A stretch of 44,142 bases of DNA from Deltaproteobacteria bacterium CG_4_9_14_3_um_filter_63_12 (GTDB lineage: Bacteria; Myxococcota_A; Bradymonadia; UBA4248; UM-FILTER-63-12), in NCBI GenBank assembly GCA_002789955.1, contig PFUG01000197.1:1-44142 (forward strand), read 5' to 3'. The notes beneath the pieces were generated by a model. It saw only the letters and a program-made list of their open reading frames with translations, was not told where the DNA came from and did not search any database. How positions within the stretch are numbered: position 1 is the stretch's first letter; each line of letters opens with the position of its first letter. Of the stretch, positions 17,470 to 25,815 are shown piece after piece. Made by a program: the position numbers and the translations under genes.

Positions 17470-20009
17470 CGCTTGTGAACGGTAGCCGGGGGGTCGCGTC
17501 CTCCGCGAAGATCCGGCGAAAGCTATCTGAAAGAGACCGAAGTCTTTCTCAGGCCGCTATGGATTCTTGTCTCGGTTCTCGTCGGTAGTGGTTCACGTAT
17601 GGCCGTATGGGTTGGACCATCCCTCTTCGCAGTTCTCGAACGTTGAGTTCGATATGCCTTGAGGTTTTCCGTGAGTCACCTTCCATCTGGGCGTCCCCTG
17701 AGGGAACCAACCGCAACCTTAAGATGTCTCCAAGCGTCACTCTCGTCGGTTCGAAGTGTTCGACGTGTTACCTGAGCCAGTGCTTTGCTCGCTGCGCCCG
17801 TCGGAACCGCCACCTAAGCAGCGTGTCGTAACTCTCCGTACCTTCCTGAGTCTGCCGCCCCTCTGATGACATCAACATCGGAATCCGGTTTACCCGGGTT
17901 TACCACACCCGGCACCTTCCACCCTGCCGTTTTCTAACGGTTCGGCGGTTTACTCTTCCGACATCTTGCCTGTTCTGTTTCATACAGGCGCCATCTATGG
18001 GGTTCAAAGAGCGAAGCGGACTTACCATCGTTTCGAAACCGATTGGATCCGAAGAACCTCACTGGCTTCGAGCTCGAGCATTCGAGTTTGGGCCTGAGCC
18101 CACCCCCTGCTGGCCGTCCGTCTAGCCCGTTGCTTTCCTTGTTCTTCCTTCCCTCGACGCGTGCCAGGAATCACCTCGGCTCGGGCAAGCCCGCACTTTG
18201 GTAGTCTCCAACAAAGCGTCGCCTTCCAGATGAACCAGTGAGACAACGATAAAGACTTCGAACCAACCTGCTCCGACAGTCATGCCTAGAACCGATTCGC
18301 TTCCGTCACCTCCCCTCTGGGCGCCCGTCTCCACGAGTGGAGCCGTTCGCATCAAGGAGAGACCCGGTGGAAGTCAATGTCGTCCCCGAGGGGATTTCAT
18401 GCGTCTCCAACCGGACCCCGCTTCACCGAACGCGCCCGAAGGTGGGCTCGAGAGAAGCAGGAAAGGACCTGTGTGCAACCCGAAGATTCCACACGCGGCG
18501 ACCGACTCATGAGACTCGCCTGCTCGCAACCGCCCCCCCAGAGCCTCCAATTCGCGCTTCGCCAAATGTGCAAGCACACCCCGCAAAACTCGCCTCGTCG
18601 ACACCGGAAGAAAAAGTCGTGAGTTGCTGACCTCACTCGACCGTTCGCCTGGCCCAACGAGCAGCCGTGCATCTCTCCTCGGTCTCTCCGATATGTCCCC
18701 TCCGAAGAGCGAACCTACCAGAACCCAGCCAGCGCCTCCCGAAGAAGGAACCTGCTGAGCCTTGCCTTGCCCCACTCAATGGTCGCTGAGTGGTGTCCTG
18801 CCTGCTCACACCTGCCCGGGTTCCCAATTCCAGCGGAGCCATACGGTCCACCCATCACTCACCTACGAACCTGCAAGCAGATCCAAGGGAGGAGGACAAG
18901 CGAGCCAACTCCACCAGAACTCGGTCGCACGCGACAGACGCTCAAACACAAGCAAAACCTGACCAAACAAGAAACACGAATCGTGATAACACGCCCACTC
19001 ACCCCAACCGTACAGCCCCCGAAAGGTCTAAACAGCTGGAGCATCGGACCCTGCAAATGACCGAAATCACCTGCGCGGACGACATTTTGGAGTCGGGATC
19101 CATAGCCCCTTCAATCTTGCGATGTATTGTTACTTTACATCATTACATCCAGATTACTTCTCACTCGCGAACGAACGGAAAGTGATCTAAATGTCGACCC
19201 GAAAAGCTCCGCAACACTGCTCGACCGAATGATTGGGACCATCGGCCCTTCTTCCGCTGTGTCGACCTAGGCCCTGAGTGACTGAAGCTTGGCAGTACCA
19301 AGCACATCCACCAAGCCAAATTCCCTCGTTCGAGCCGACTTGCGTCGAAAGCGACACAGCGAGAAGCAAAGCCCCACGCGGCATCTCCCAGAAGAAGTGT
19401 TGCCACCCCTCCTCTCTTGCTTGGGAGCGCGACTTGTCGATGACCCGAAGGTCATCCTTACCGGACCACGGCGTTCACAAAAAGCAATCTAATGGGCCGC
19501 CGGGGATGTGTCAACGCGGTTTTTTGGGGCCTAGTGGACGAGTCCACATAAGGCCCGAAAACTACTGCCGAACTTCCAAGAAAAAATTTCTTTCCCACAC
19601 AAACACTCGTGTTGCGACCGCGATGGGTTGTAAGAATCCAAAATCAATACTTTTTTCCGCTCGGATGTCCGAGGGACCTGCAACCTCCATTTCGACCCTT
19701 TCTCCCCTAAAATTCGCTCCAAAAACACACTTATCCACACAACCATCCGAAATCCCATGACAAACACCACATGTTCGTCACCCCCCCAAGAGCGGCCCAC
19801 GACCGCTCGGATTTCGCCCGCGACTCCAAACGCGAGCGCGGACACGCCTGCTCGCTCGCGTCGAGCAAGCCCCATCTCGCCAAGAAGCGAGCGAATCCGA
19901 TCCGTCTGTCCCCTGGCGCCGCTGAACCTCGGTGCTCATCTTGCCCTGGCCGCGCTACCGGAGGCGCCGCGGATCGTGCTATGTTTCGACGCAGCAACGG
20001 AGGCCACAC
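17470..20009. other. 2.5-kb stretch without a credible gene, strongly strand-asymmetric
   Basis: No open frame here shows a recognisable domain or a good ribosome site. From about 18380 to 19800 the plus strand is rich in C and A and poor in G and T, which leaves all three plus frames open for long runs by composition alone. Visible elements are: a minus-strand frame 17549-17878 broken once by TAA at 17768-17770; a nested hairpin at 19527-19556 (GGGCCT/AGGCCC outside GTGGAC/GTCCAC); one perfect DnaA-box sequence TTATCCACA at 19731-19739; and AT-richer patches near 19110-19190 and 19560-19760. It separates two genes that are normally adjacent. It could be a decayed insertion, an unrecognised long non-coding RNA, or eroded genes. 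Confidence 0.55.
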
Positions 20010-21191
20010 GTGCTCATCCACTTCTTCTTCCACATGCGAGAACGAGGACTCAAGGTCAGCCTCAATGAGTGGCTCGCCCTAATGGATGCCCTCGCCCGTG
20101 GCCATGGTGACCAAAATCTGCTCGGCTTCTACCACCTCTGCAGAGCGCTCTGCGTCAAGAGCGAACGGGACTTCGACCGCTACGACCAGTGCTTCAGCGA
20201 GTACTTCGAGGGCATCGAGGCCGTTGACGAGGAGTTCGACGCCCTCTTCGAAAGAGCCCTACAGTGGCTCGACCTCACCCCCGAAGAAGTCAGAGAGCGA
20301 CTCCTCGACGAGCTCGGCGACATGGACCTCGAGGAGCTCAAAAGGCTCTTCGAAGAGCGCCTCGCCGAACAAGAAGAAGAGCACAACGGCGGCAGCCGCT
20401 GGATCGGGACCGGCGGAACCAGCCCCTTTGGACACGGCGGCAAGCACCCAGGCGGCGTGCGAGTCGGAGGCACCGGGGGCGCCCGCAGCGCCATGCAGGT
20501 CGCGTCCAAGCGCCGCTTCCACAACCTGCGCAACGACCGCGTCCTCGATGTCAGACAGATCGGCGTCGCCCTACGACAGCTGAGAAAACTCACTCGAGAT
20601 GGCCGCCCCGATGTCCTCGACCTCGATGAGACCATCGATGAAACCGCGCGAAATGCAGGCGAAATCGAGCTCATCTTCAAGCCCGAACGAAAGAACAGCG
20701 TCAAACTCTTGCTCCTAATCGATGTGGGCGGGTCAATGACCCCCTACACCCTCCTCTGCGAGCGACTCTTCAGCGCCGCTCACGCGGCCACCCATTTCAA
20801 AGCCTTCAAACACTTCTATTTCCATAACTGCCCCTACGAGACGCTCTACGAGAACATGGACTCCGGCAAAGGGCTCCGCACCGCCGAGCTCCTCAAAGAC
20901 CTCGACCGCACCTGGTTCTGCGTCATCGTTGGGGACGCCGCGATGCACCCCTACGAGCTCAAGGTCGCCGGCGGGGCCGTCGACTACTTTCACGACAACC
21001 CCGAGCCCGGCATCGAATGGCTCAAGCGCATCGCTGACCGTTTCCCAAGAAACGTCTGGTTGAACCCAGAGCCGCCAAAATACTGGCAGATCACCTCGAC
21101 TCAGATGATTCGCGCGCTCTTCGACATGTATCCGCTCACGCTCGACGGCCTCGACGAGGCGGTGACTGCGCTGCGCCGCGTCAAACTGTGA
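20010..21191 (+). CDS. CoxE-like VWA domain protein, MoxR partner
   Basis: A 393-residue protein. The N-terminal helical part begins VLIHFFFHMRERGLKVSLNEWLALMDAL. An acidic helix and a Gly-rich linker (GGSRWIGTGGTSPFGHGG) follow, then a C-terminal von Willebrand A domain whose MIDAS loop is DVGGSM at 238-243 (the DxGxS variant usual in this subfamily). The motifs FKHFYFHNCPYE, VIVGDAAMHPYEL and VWLNPEPPKYW are family hallmarks. The GTG at 20010 is preferred because CGGAGG lies 6 bases before it and homologues start at VLI; a longer frame from 19932 adds a non-conserved basic stretch. It works with a MoxR ATPase in cofactor insertion or complex assembly. No obvious metalloenzyme client lies beside it. 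Confidence 0.9.
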   Translation: MLIHFFFHMRERGLKVSLNEWLALMDALARGHGDQNLLGFYHLCRALCVKSERDFDRYDQCFSEYFEGIEAVDEEFDALFERALQWLDLTPEEVRERLLDELGDMDLEELKRLFEERLAEQEEEHNGGSRWIGTGGTSPFGHGGKHPGGVRVGGTGGARSAMQVASKRRFHNLRNDRVLDVRQIGVALRQLRKLTRDGRPDVLDLDETIDETARNAGEIELIFKPERKNSVKLLLLIDVGGSMTPYTLLCERLFSAAHAATHFKAFKHFYFHNCPYETLYENMDSGKGLRTAELLKDLDRTWFCVIVGDAAMHPYELKVAGGAVDYFHDNPEPGIEWLKRIADRFPRNVWLNPEPPKYWQITSTQMIRALFDMYPLTLDGLDEAVTALRRVKL

Positions 21192-21198
21192 AGGCTCC

Positions 21199-22299
21199 AT
21201 GAAAGCACTCTACGTCGAGCCCTATGAAGGAGGGTCCCACCAGTACTTCGGGGACCAGCTGGTCGCAGGGCTGGACTTCGAGTGGACACGCCTGACCTTG
21301 CCGGCCCGCAACTGGAAGTGGCGCATGTACGGTGCGGCGAGCTGGTTCACTCTCAAGAACCAAGAGACGCTGCAGCAGGAATACGACGTCCTGCTCTGCA
21401 GCTCCTTTGTTCCCCTCGCCGAGTTCAAGGGACTCAATCCGCGGCTCGCCCGGACTCCCTGTGTCCTGTACTTCCATGAGAACCAGTTCCACTACCCCAT
21501 TCGACATAAGAAGGGAGAGCGGGAGCTGCACTTCGGGCTGCTCCAGATGGTCAGCGCCCTGGCCGCCGAGCGAGTCTGCTTCAACAGCGAGCACAACCGA
21601 GATTCCTTCCTCGAGGGCGCCAAACAGCTCCTCTCGTTCATGCCCGATTACGTCCCTGTCGAGTGGCTCGTGCAAATCCGCAAGAAGAGCCGCGTCTTGC
21701 CGCTGCCCCTGTCCCTCCCTACAGACCTGGACTTCGAGGAGCTCGATGTAGAGCGGGAGCGCGGGCCCCTAATCCTCTGGAACCATCGCTGGGAACACGA
21801 CAAGAACCCCGAGCTCTTCTTCGCCGCCCTGCGCGTCCTCATCCAATCCGACACGCCGTTTCGCGTGGCCGTCTGCGGTCAGCAGTTCTCCGATGTACCG
21901 CCCGTCTTCGAGCACGCCCGCGAGTGGCTCGGTGAGCGCGTCGTCTCCTGGGGTCACCTGCCCTCTCGCGCGGCTTACGAGGCGCTGCTGCGCCGCTCGC
22001 ACATCGCCGTCTCGACCAGCGACCAGGAGTTTTTCGGCTTGTCCATGCTCGAGGCCACCCACTTCGGCGCCCGACCGTTGGTCCCACGTCGCTTGGTCTA
22101 TCCCGAGCTCTACCCCGCAGAGTTCCTCTACCAGGACTCAAAGGACCTCTTCGAGAACCTGCAGGCGCTTTGCCAGGCCTGGACGTACGGCCGCATCGAG
22201 CTGCGGGCCGACAGACGCCGCTTGACCGAGCGCTTCGCCGCCGACGCAGTCCTCCCGCTCTACCGCGATTTGTTCCGTGAACTGGTCGCCGGAGCCTGA
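21199..22299 (+). CDS. tRNA-queuosine alpha-mannosyltransferase-like glycosyltransferase (DUF3524/GTDC1 family)
   Basis: A 366-residue glycosyltransferase. The N-terminal domain (1-170) begins MKALYVEPYEGGSHQYFGDQL and includes LTLPARNWKWRMYGAA and FHENQFHYP, the DUF3524 signature shared with human GTDC1, now known as the tRNA-queuosine mannosyltransferase. The C-terminal GT4-type half has LILWNHRWEHDKNPELFF near 191-208 and the sugar-nucleotide motif TSDQEFFGLSMLEATHFG near 273-290. The gene starts 8 bases after the VWA stop with GAAGG before the ATG. The predicted job is mannosylating queuosine in tRNA-Asp; bacterial members are less studied, so substrate is inferred. Its 3' end overlaps hrpB by 40 bases in opposite orientation. 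Confidence 0.83.
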   Translation: MKALYVEPYEGGSHQYFGDQLVAGLDFEWTRLTLPARNWKWRMYGAASWFTLKNQETLQQEYDVLLCSSFVPLAEFKGLNPRLARTPCVLYFHENQFHYPIRHKKGERELHFGLLQMVSALAAERVCFNSEHNRDSFLEGAKQLLSFMPDYVPVEWLVQIRKKSRVLPLPLSLPTDLDFEELDVERERGPLILWNHRWEHDKNPELFFAALRVLIQSDTPFRVAVCGQQFSDVPPVFEHAREWLGERVVSWGHLPSRAAYEALLRRSHIAVSTSDQEFFGLSMLEATHFGARPLVPRRLVYPELYPAEFLYQDSKDLFENLQALCQAWTYGRIELRADRRRLTERFAADAVLPLYRDLFRELVAGA

Positions 22300-24833
22300 G
22301 TCGGGTCTTCCGGCCAATGGTGCCTCGGATATCGGCCGCGGAGTTCCTTGCGCACCTCCGGGTAGGTGTTCTCCCAAAAGCCCTTCAAGTCGGTGGTGAG
22401 CTGCTGCGGCCGGCCATTGGGCGCCAACAAATGCAGCTGGAGAGGGACGCGACCGTTGGCGATGGTCGGGGTTTCCAACACCCCGAAGAGCCTCTGAATC
22501 CGCGCCTTCAAGATCGGGAGCGCGTCGCGTGGATACTCGAGCTCGAAGCGGCCAGTGCTCAACATGAGGTGGGTCGGCACATACTGGTGCAGGGTCCGCT
22601 CGATGGCATGCCCAAAGCGCTCCCGAAGCGGACCGAGAAGGTCGACTTGGCGCAGCTGCTCGAACGAGGTCTTGCCCCGGCAAATGGCCGGCAGCAGCTC
22701 GCTCACAGTGGTCTCGTCGAGCGGTACGAGCCCCAGCTCTGGCATCCACTTGGCGAGGCCGTCGAATCGGGCGATCAGTGTCCGGTTCGGCTCTTCTTCG
22801 AGCCCTAGAGCCTTGCTCGGATGGGCACGAGCCGCTTCGATCAGCAGCGCCTCGACCGCCTCTCCACGGCGAACCGCCGTGGGCGCGGACGTGAGCGTGA
22901 GATCTCGGTAGCGTTGCTCGCGACGCGCGACGACTCTCTCTGCGACCGCGTCAAACTCTACGACCTCGACCTCGGTCTTGGGGGAGAGCCAGCTCGCCTC
23001 GATGGCCGAAGCACGATAGACGCGCAGGTCCGCGTCAGCCTTGCTCTGGGCACCCATCAGGTCGATGGCAACGAAGAGCTCGGCCTCGCGTACGGCGCTG
23101 CTGCGCTCGAGCGTCACGCCCTTGCGTCCAACCATGACGGCGGTGCTCGAACGGGGCCTCCGACGCTTGGCAACCCGGTCTGGAAAGCCGGCGAGCAGCG
23201 CTCTGCGCATGGCCTCTTGGGAGCTCGCCGCGTGCTTTTTGGGCTTGGCGAGCCTCGAGAGCTGCTGCGCGATCCGTGAAATCCATCGGTGGCGGTCCGA
23301 CTGCTGCACGCTCGAGAGCGCCTCGACCTCATCGATGATGTCACTCGACGAATCGGGCCGGTCGGCCTCGTTCGACGCGGCGCGGCCCTGCTCTGAGAGC
23401 ACCGCGCAGAGCCGGCCGATGGAGTCGGGGTCGACCCCGAGCGCCTCCGCCCTGAGAAAGATGGCGCCAACTCGAGGTGCCATGGGCAAAGTGGCGAGCC
23501 GCCTGCCCAACGCAGTGAGCCCATAGGTGTTGTGCGACCTCTCCCCTGAGAATGCGGGATGTGTCCTCCCCTCTATGGCCCCGAGCCAAACCAAGGTCTG
23601 GAGCGCAGACGCCACATGCTCCGGGCGAGGGGCGTCCAGCCAGTCGAAGGCCGAGGGGTCCGACTCGCCCCAGCTGAAGAGCTGCAGCAGAGTGGACGAC
23701 AACTCGATGCGGGTGATTTCGGGAGGGGTCTGCAGGATCAGGTTGCGCTGCTCCTCCGAGCTCCAGAGCCGATAACAGCGGCCCTTCGAAACTCGCCCGG
23801 CACGGCGCATCCGTTGCTCCGCGGAGGAACCAGAGAGGCGACAGACCTCGAGTCTCGAGGCGGCGCGGGAGGGGTCGAAAACCATGAGCTTCACCAAGCC
23901 CGAGTCGACCACGGCGCCGATGTTCGGGAGCGTGAGGGAGGTCTCGGCGACGTTGGTGGCCAGAATCACTCTTCGACTGGGCCCTTGGACCAAAGCCGCT
24001 TCTTGTTCTCGAAGGGACAGCGTGCCGTGGAGCCGCAGCACCTCGATCGGATTTCGCTCGCTTCCCGGCACAGGGGTGGCTCGAGGGGAGCCACCCCGCG
24101 TCCCTGCGCTCGCGACCCCTCTGAGGTCCAAGCCCCGCTCGACTTCCGCGATCTCGGCGACGCCTGGCAAGAATACGAGGACGTCTCCATCGGTCTGCGC
24201 GAGCGCCTCGAGGGTGGCTTGCCGCGTTCGCTCGGCGAGGTCGCGCCAGGGGGGCGAGGTGGCGTAAGCGGCGTAGGAAACCTCGACCGGAAAGGCGCTG
24301 CCTGGACAGTCGAGGGTTGCGGTCTCCGGGCCCAGGAAGGCCGCGATCTTCCCGGTTTCGAGAGTCGCGCTCATGACGAGGATGCGCAGGTCCGACCTGG
24401 TCCGAGACACGCTCTTGAGCATGGCCAGAATCAAGTCGACCTCGACGCTGCGCTCGTGAAACTCGTCGAGAACGACCACACCGACGGCGTCTAAGAAGGG
24501 ATCGCGTTGCAGGTCGTTGAGCAGGACACCTGTGCTGACAAAATGCAGCCGCGTTCTTGCGCTGACCCGCGATTCGAGCCGCACTCGGTAGCCGACCTCT
24601 TCGCCGACTCGCCAGCCGCGCTCTGCGGCGACTCGGCTCGCCGCCGCATGGGCAGCGATTCTCCGGGGCTCGACGACCACGACCTGCAGCTCGGTGTCGG
24701 CCAGCAACCGCGGTGGGATTCGCGTCGTCTTCCCCGCGCCGGCGGCAGCACGCAGGACCAGATGGGCGCGGGAGAGCGTTCCGGCGATGGGCTCTAGGAA
24801 GCTGTCGATCGGGAGTGGGCTCAGCGTTCCCAT
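22260..24833 (-). CDS. hrpB: ATP-dependent helicase HrpB
   Basis: An 857-residue DEAH-type helicase. Walker A is AAGAGKTT (30-37), Walker B is DEFH (123-126), and motif III is SAT (155-157). The C-terminal HrpB domain ends with RYPRHHWPEDP, the family trademark, and the length is normal. Its start overlaps the stop of the upstream lipoprotein gene as ATGA, so the two are coupled. A notable oddity is an extra stretch of about 25 residues at about 236-261 (with RGGSPRATPVP) between VERGL and the VLRLHG strand. It is encoded by a palindromic repeat-like segment. The cellular role of HrpB is poorly defined; some relatives affect mRNA processing. Confidence 0.93.
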   Translation of the reverse strand: MGTLSPLPIDSFLEPIAGTLSRAHLVLRAAAGAGKTTRIPPRLLADTELQVVVVEPRRIAAHAAASRVAAERGWRVGEEVGYRVRLESRVSARTRLHFVSTGVLLNDLQRDPFLDAVGVVVLDEFHERSVEVDLILAMLKSVSRTRSDLRILVMSATLETGKIAAFLGPETATLDCPGSAFPVEVSYAAYATSPPWRDLAERTRQATLEALAQTDGDVLVFLPGVAEIAEVERGLDLRGVASAGTRGGSPRATPVPGSERNPIEVLRLHGTLSLREQEAALVQGPSRRVILATNVAETSLTLPNIGAVVDSGLVKLMVFDPSRAASRLEVCRLSGSSAEQRMRRAGRVSKGRCYRLWSSEEQRNLILQTPPEITRIELSSTLLQLFSWGESDPSAFDWLDAPRPEHVASALQTLVWLGAIEGRTHPAFSGERSHNTYGLTALGRRLATLPMAPRVGAIFLRAEALGVDPDSIGRLCAVLSEQGRAASNEADRPDSSSDIIDEVEALSSVQQSDRHRWISRIAQQLSRLAKPKKHAASSQEAMRRALLAGFPDRVAKRRRPRSSTAVMVGRKGVTLERSSAVREAELFVAIDLMGAQSKADADLRVYRASAIEASWLSPKTEVEVVEFDAVAERVVARREQRYRDLTLTSAPTAVRRGEAVEALLIEAARAHPSKALGLEEEPNRTLIARFDGLAKWMPELGLVPLDETTVSELLPAICRGKTSFEQLRQVDLLGPLRERFGHAIERTLHQYVPTHLMLSTGRFELEYPRDALPILKARIQRLFGVLETPTIANGRVPLQLHLLAPNGRPQQLTTDLKGFWENTYPEVRKELRGRYPRHHWPEDPTQAPATSSRNKSR
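24072..24120. repeat. palindromic repeat inside hrpB
   Basis: GGGGTGGCTC pairs with GGAGCCACCCC around a short loop, followed by CCCCGCGTCCCTGCGCTCGCGA. The latter half recurs with one difference at 38204-38228, where it reads CCCCGCGTCTCTGCGCTCGCGA. Sharing 20-odd bases between a helicase gene and an intergenic site suggests a dispersed repeat family. In hrpB it keeps the reading frame. Confidence 0.5.
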
Positions 24834-25756
24834 CAGCGCCGGCCTTTACTCTTGCTCGACTTCTTCTTGCCCTTCTTCTTTTTCTTGGGCGGTGGGGGCG
24901 TGTGCTTGGAGTCCTTAGGGGCTTTCTGCCGCGCGAACAACGAGGCCACCTCGAGATGCGGGGGGGAGGGCTTGCTTTCGGCGAGGGCGGTGAGCTGCTC
25001 TCGCCCGGCGCTCCCAGCGGAAGCAAAATCGACCCAGGAGACCCTGAATCCGTCTCGGACCTCGAGGTGAACAAGCCCCGAACGAGGTCGATAGCCCACG
25101 CTGACAGAATCGAGCATCGTCCAACAGTATTCGGCCAGCTTCCAAGTGGAGATCCCGTCGAGGAAGACGTCGACAGCGGGGCCTCCTGGGTGGGTGACGG
25201 CGAGCGGTACGGCGGGGATGCGAAGCGTCCGATCGAAGTCTCTGGAGAGGGCGTAGAGCGCGGCGAGCAGGCGGGGGTCGAGCTGGGTCATGCGCTTCAA
25301 TCCGAGTAGGTCTGCGAAGGCTCGTACGGCCTCCAGACGCATGCCGCCATCGGCCTCGTAGACCTCGAGGTCCACGGCGGGAGCGGCGCCGATCTGCAAT
25401 CGCACGAAGCCATAGGGGATCGTGTGGCGCAGCCGTTTCGGCCGCTTCTTGTGCCGGTCGGGGGGCGCTGGGTGGTGCGTTCCGAAGGCGCTGCTGAACC
25501 GCCGTATTTCCCTGGTCTCATCGAGGACCGACCGGAACCAGTCAGGTTGCACCGGCTGCGCGAGCACTGGCTCGAGGATGAGATGAACCCGCGGTGGCGG
25601 CGGGGCGAGTGGGGGTTGGGCCTCTTGCGGGGCGTCGCTCCCCTCGTGGGGCGGATTGCAGCCTTCGACCTTCGCCGCGTGTGGAGCACACGACAACAGT
25701 CCAATGAGCCCGAGCGTGAGCAGCAGTGGTCGAGTGCGGCGCAGCCACAGGAGCAC
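24833..25756 (-). CDS. DUF882/M15-like peptidase-fold lipoprotein
   Basis: A 307-residue exported protein. The N-terminus RRTRPLLLTLGLIGLLSC is a lipoprotein signal with lipidation at C23. After a Pro-rich linker, the DUF882 (MepK-like murein peptidase) pattern appears. DPRLLAALYALSRDFD comes first, then HPGGPAVD (fitting the HxxGxAxD zinc motif), then TWKLAEYCWTML, VGYRPRSG and LVHLEVR, the last histidine ligand with Glu where Asp is usual. The segment carrying the usual SGYRSP loop is shortened. The C-terminus is a lysine-rich tail after PPPP. It is probably a periplasmic peptidoglycan-acting or peptidoglycan-binding protein, perhaps with weak or altered activity. The start is a GTG with GGAG unusually close, so the true start may differ. 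It overlaps hrpB by one base. Confidence 0.7.
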   Translation of the reverse strand: MLLWLRRTRPLLLTLGLIGLLSCAPHAAKVEGCNPPHEGSDAPQEAQPPLAPPPPRVHLILEPVLAQPVQPDWFRSVLDETREIRRFSSAFGTHHPAPPDRHKKRPKRLRHTIPYGFVRLQIGAAPAVDLEVYEADGGMRLEAVRAFADLLGLKRMTQLDPRLLAALYALSRDFDRTLRIPAVPLAVTHPGGPAVDVFLDGISTWKLAEYCWTMLDSVSVGYRPRSGLVHLEVRDGFRVSWVDFASAGSAGREQLTALAESKPSPPHLEVASLFARQKAPKDSKHTPPPPKKKKKGKKKSSKSKGRR

Positions 25757-25815
25757 CTCTCCCCGTGTTCGAGGCGCGAGCGTCGTGACCGGGCGATTCG
25801 CTTCCAGAGCCGCTC

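Noticed and set aside
17470-18060. Group II intron, RNase P RNA or tmRNA in the gap
   Set aside because: I could not find domain V of a group II intron, the conserved GAGGAAAGTCC of RNase P, or a tmRNA acceptor pair on either strand.
19527-19556. Intrinsic terminator at the nested hairpin
   Set aside because: The T-run lies upstream of the stem on the plus strand and would be an A-run after it on the minus strand, so it fits neither direction.
18790-19760. Overlapping plus-strand frames in the moxR-VWA gap as protein genes
   Set aside because: All three frames stay open because the strand is poor in T; products are low-complexity Thr/Pro/Ser/Arg with no motif and no ribosome site.
24713-25309. 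Plus-strand frames opposite the DUF882 lipoprotein
   Set aside because: Antisense to a gene with signal peptide, conserved motifs and a coupled downstream start.
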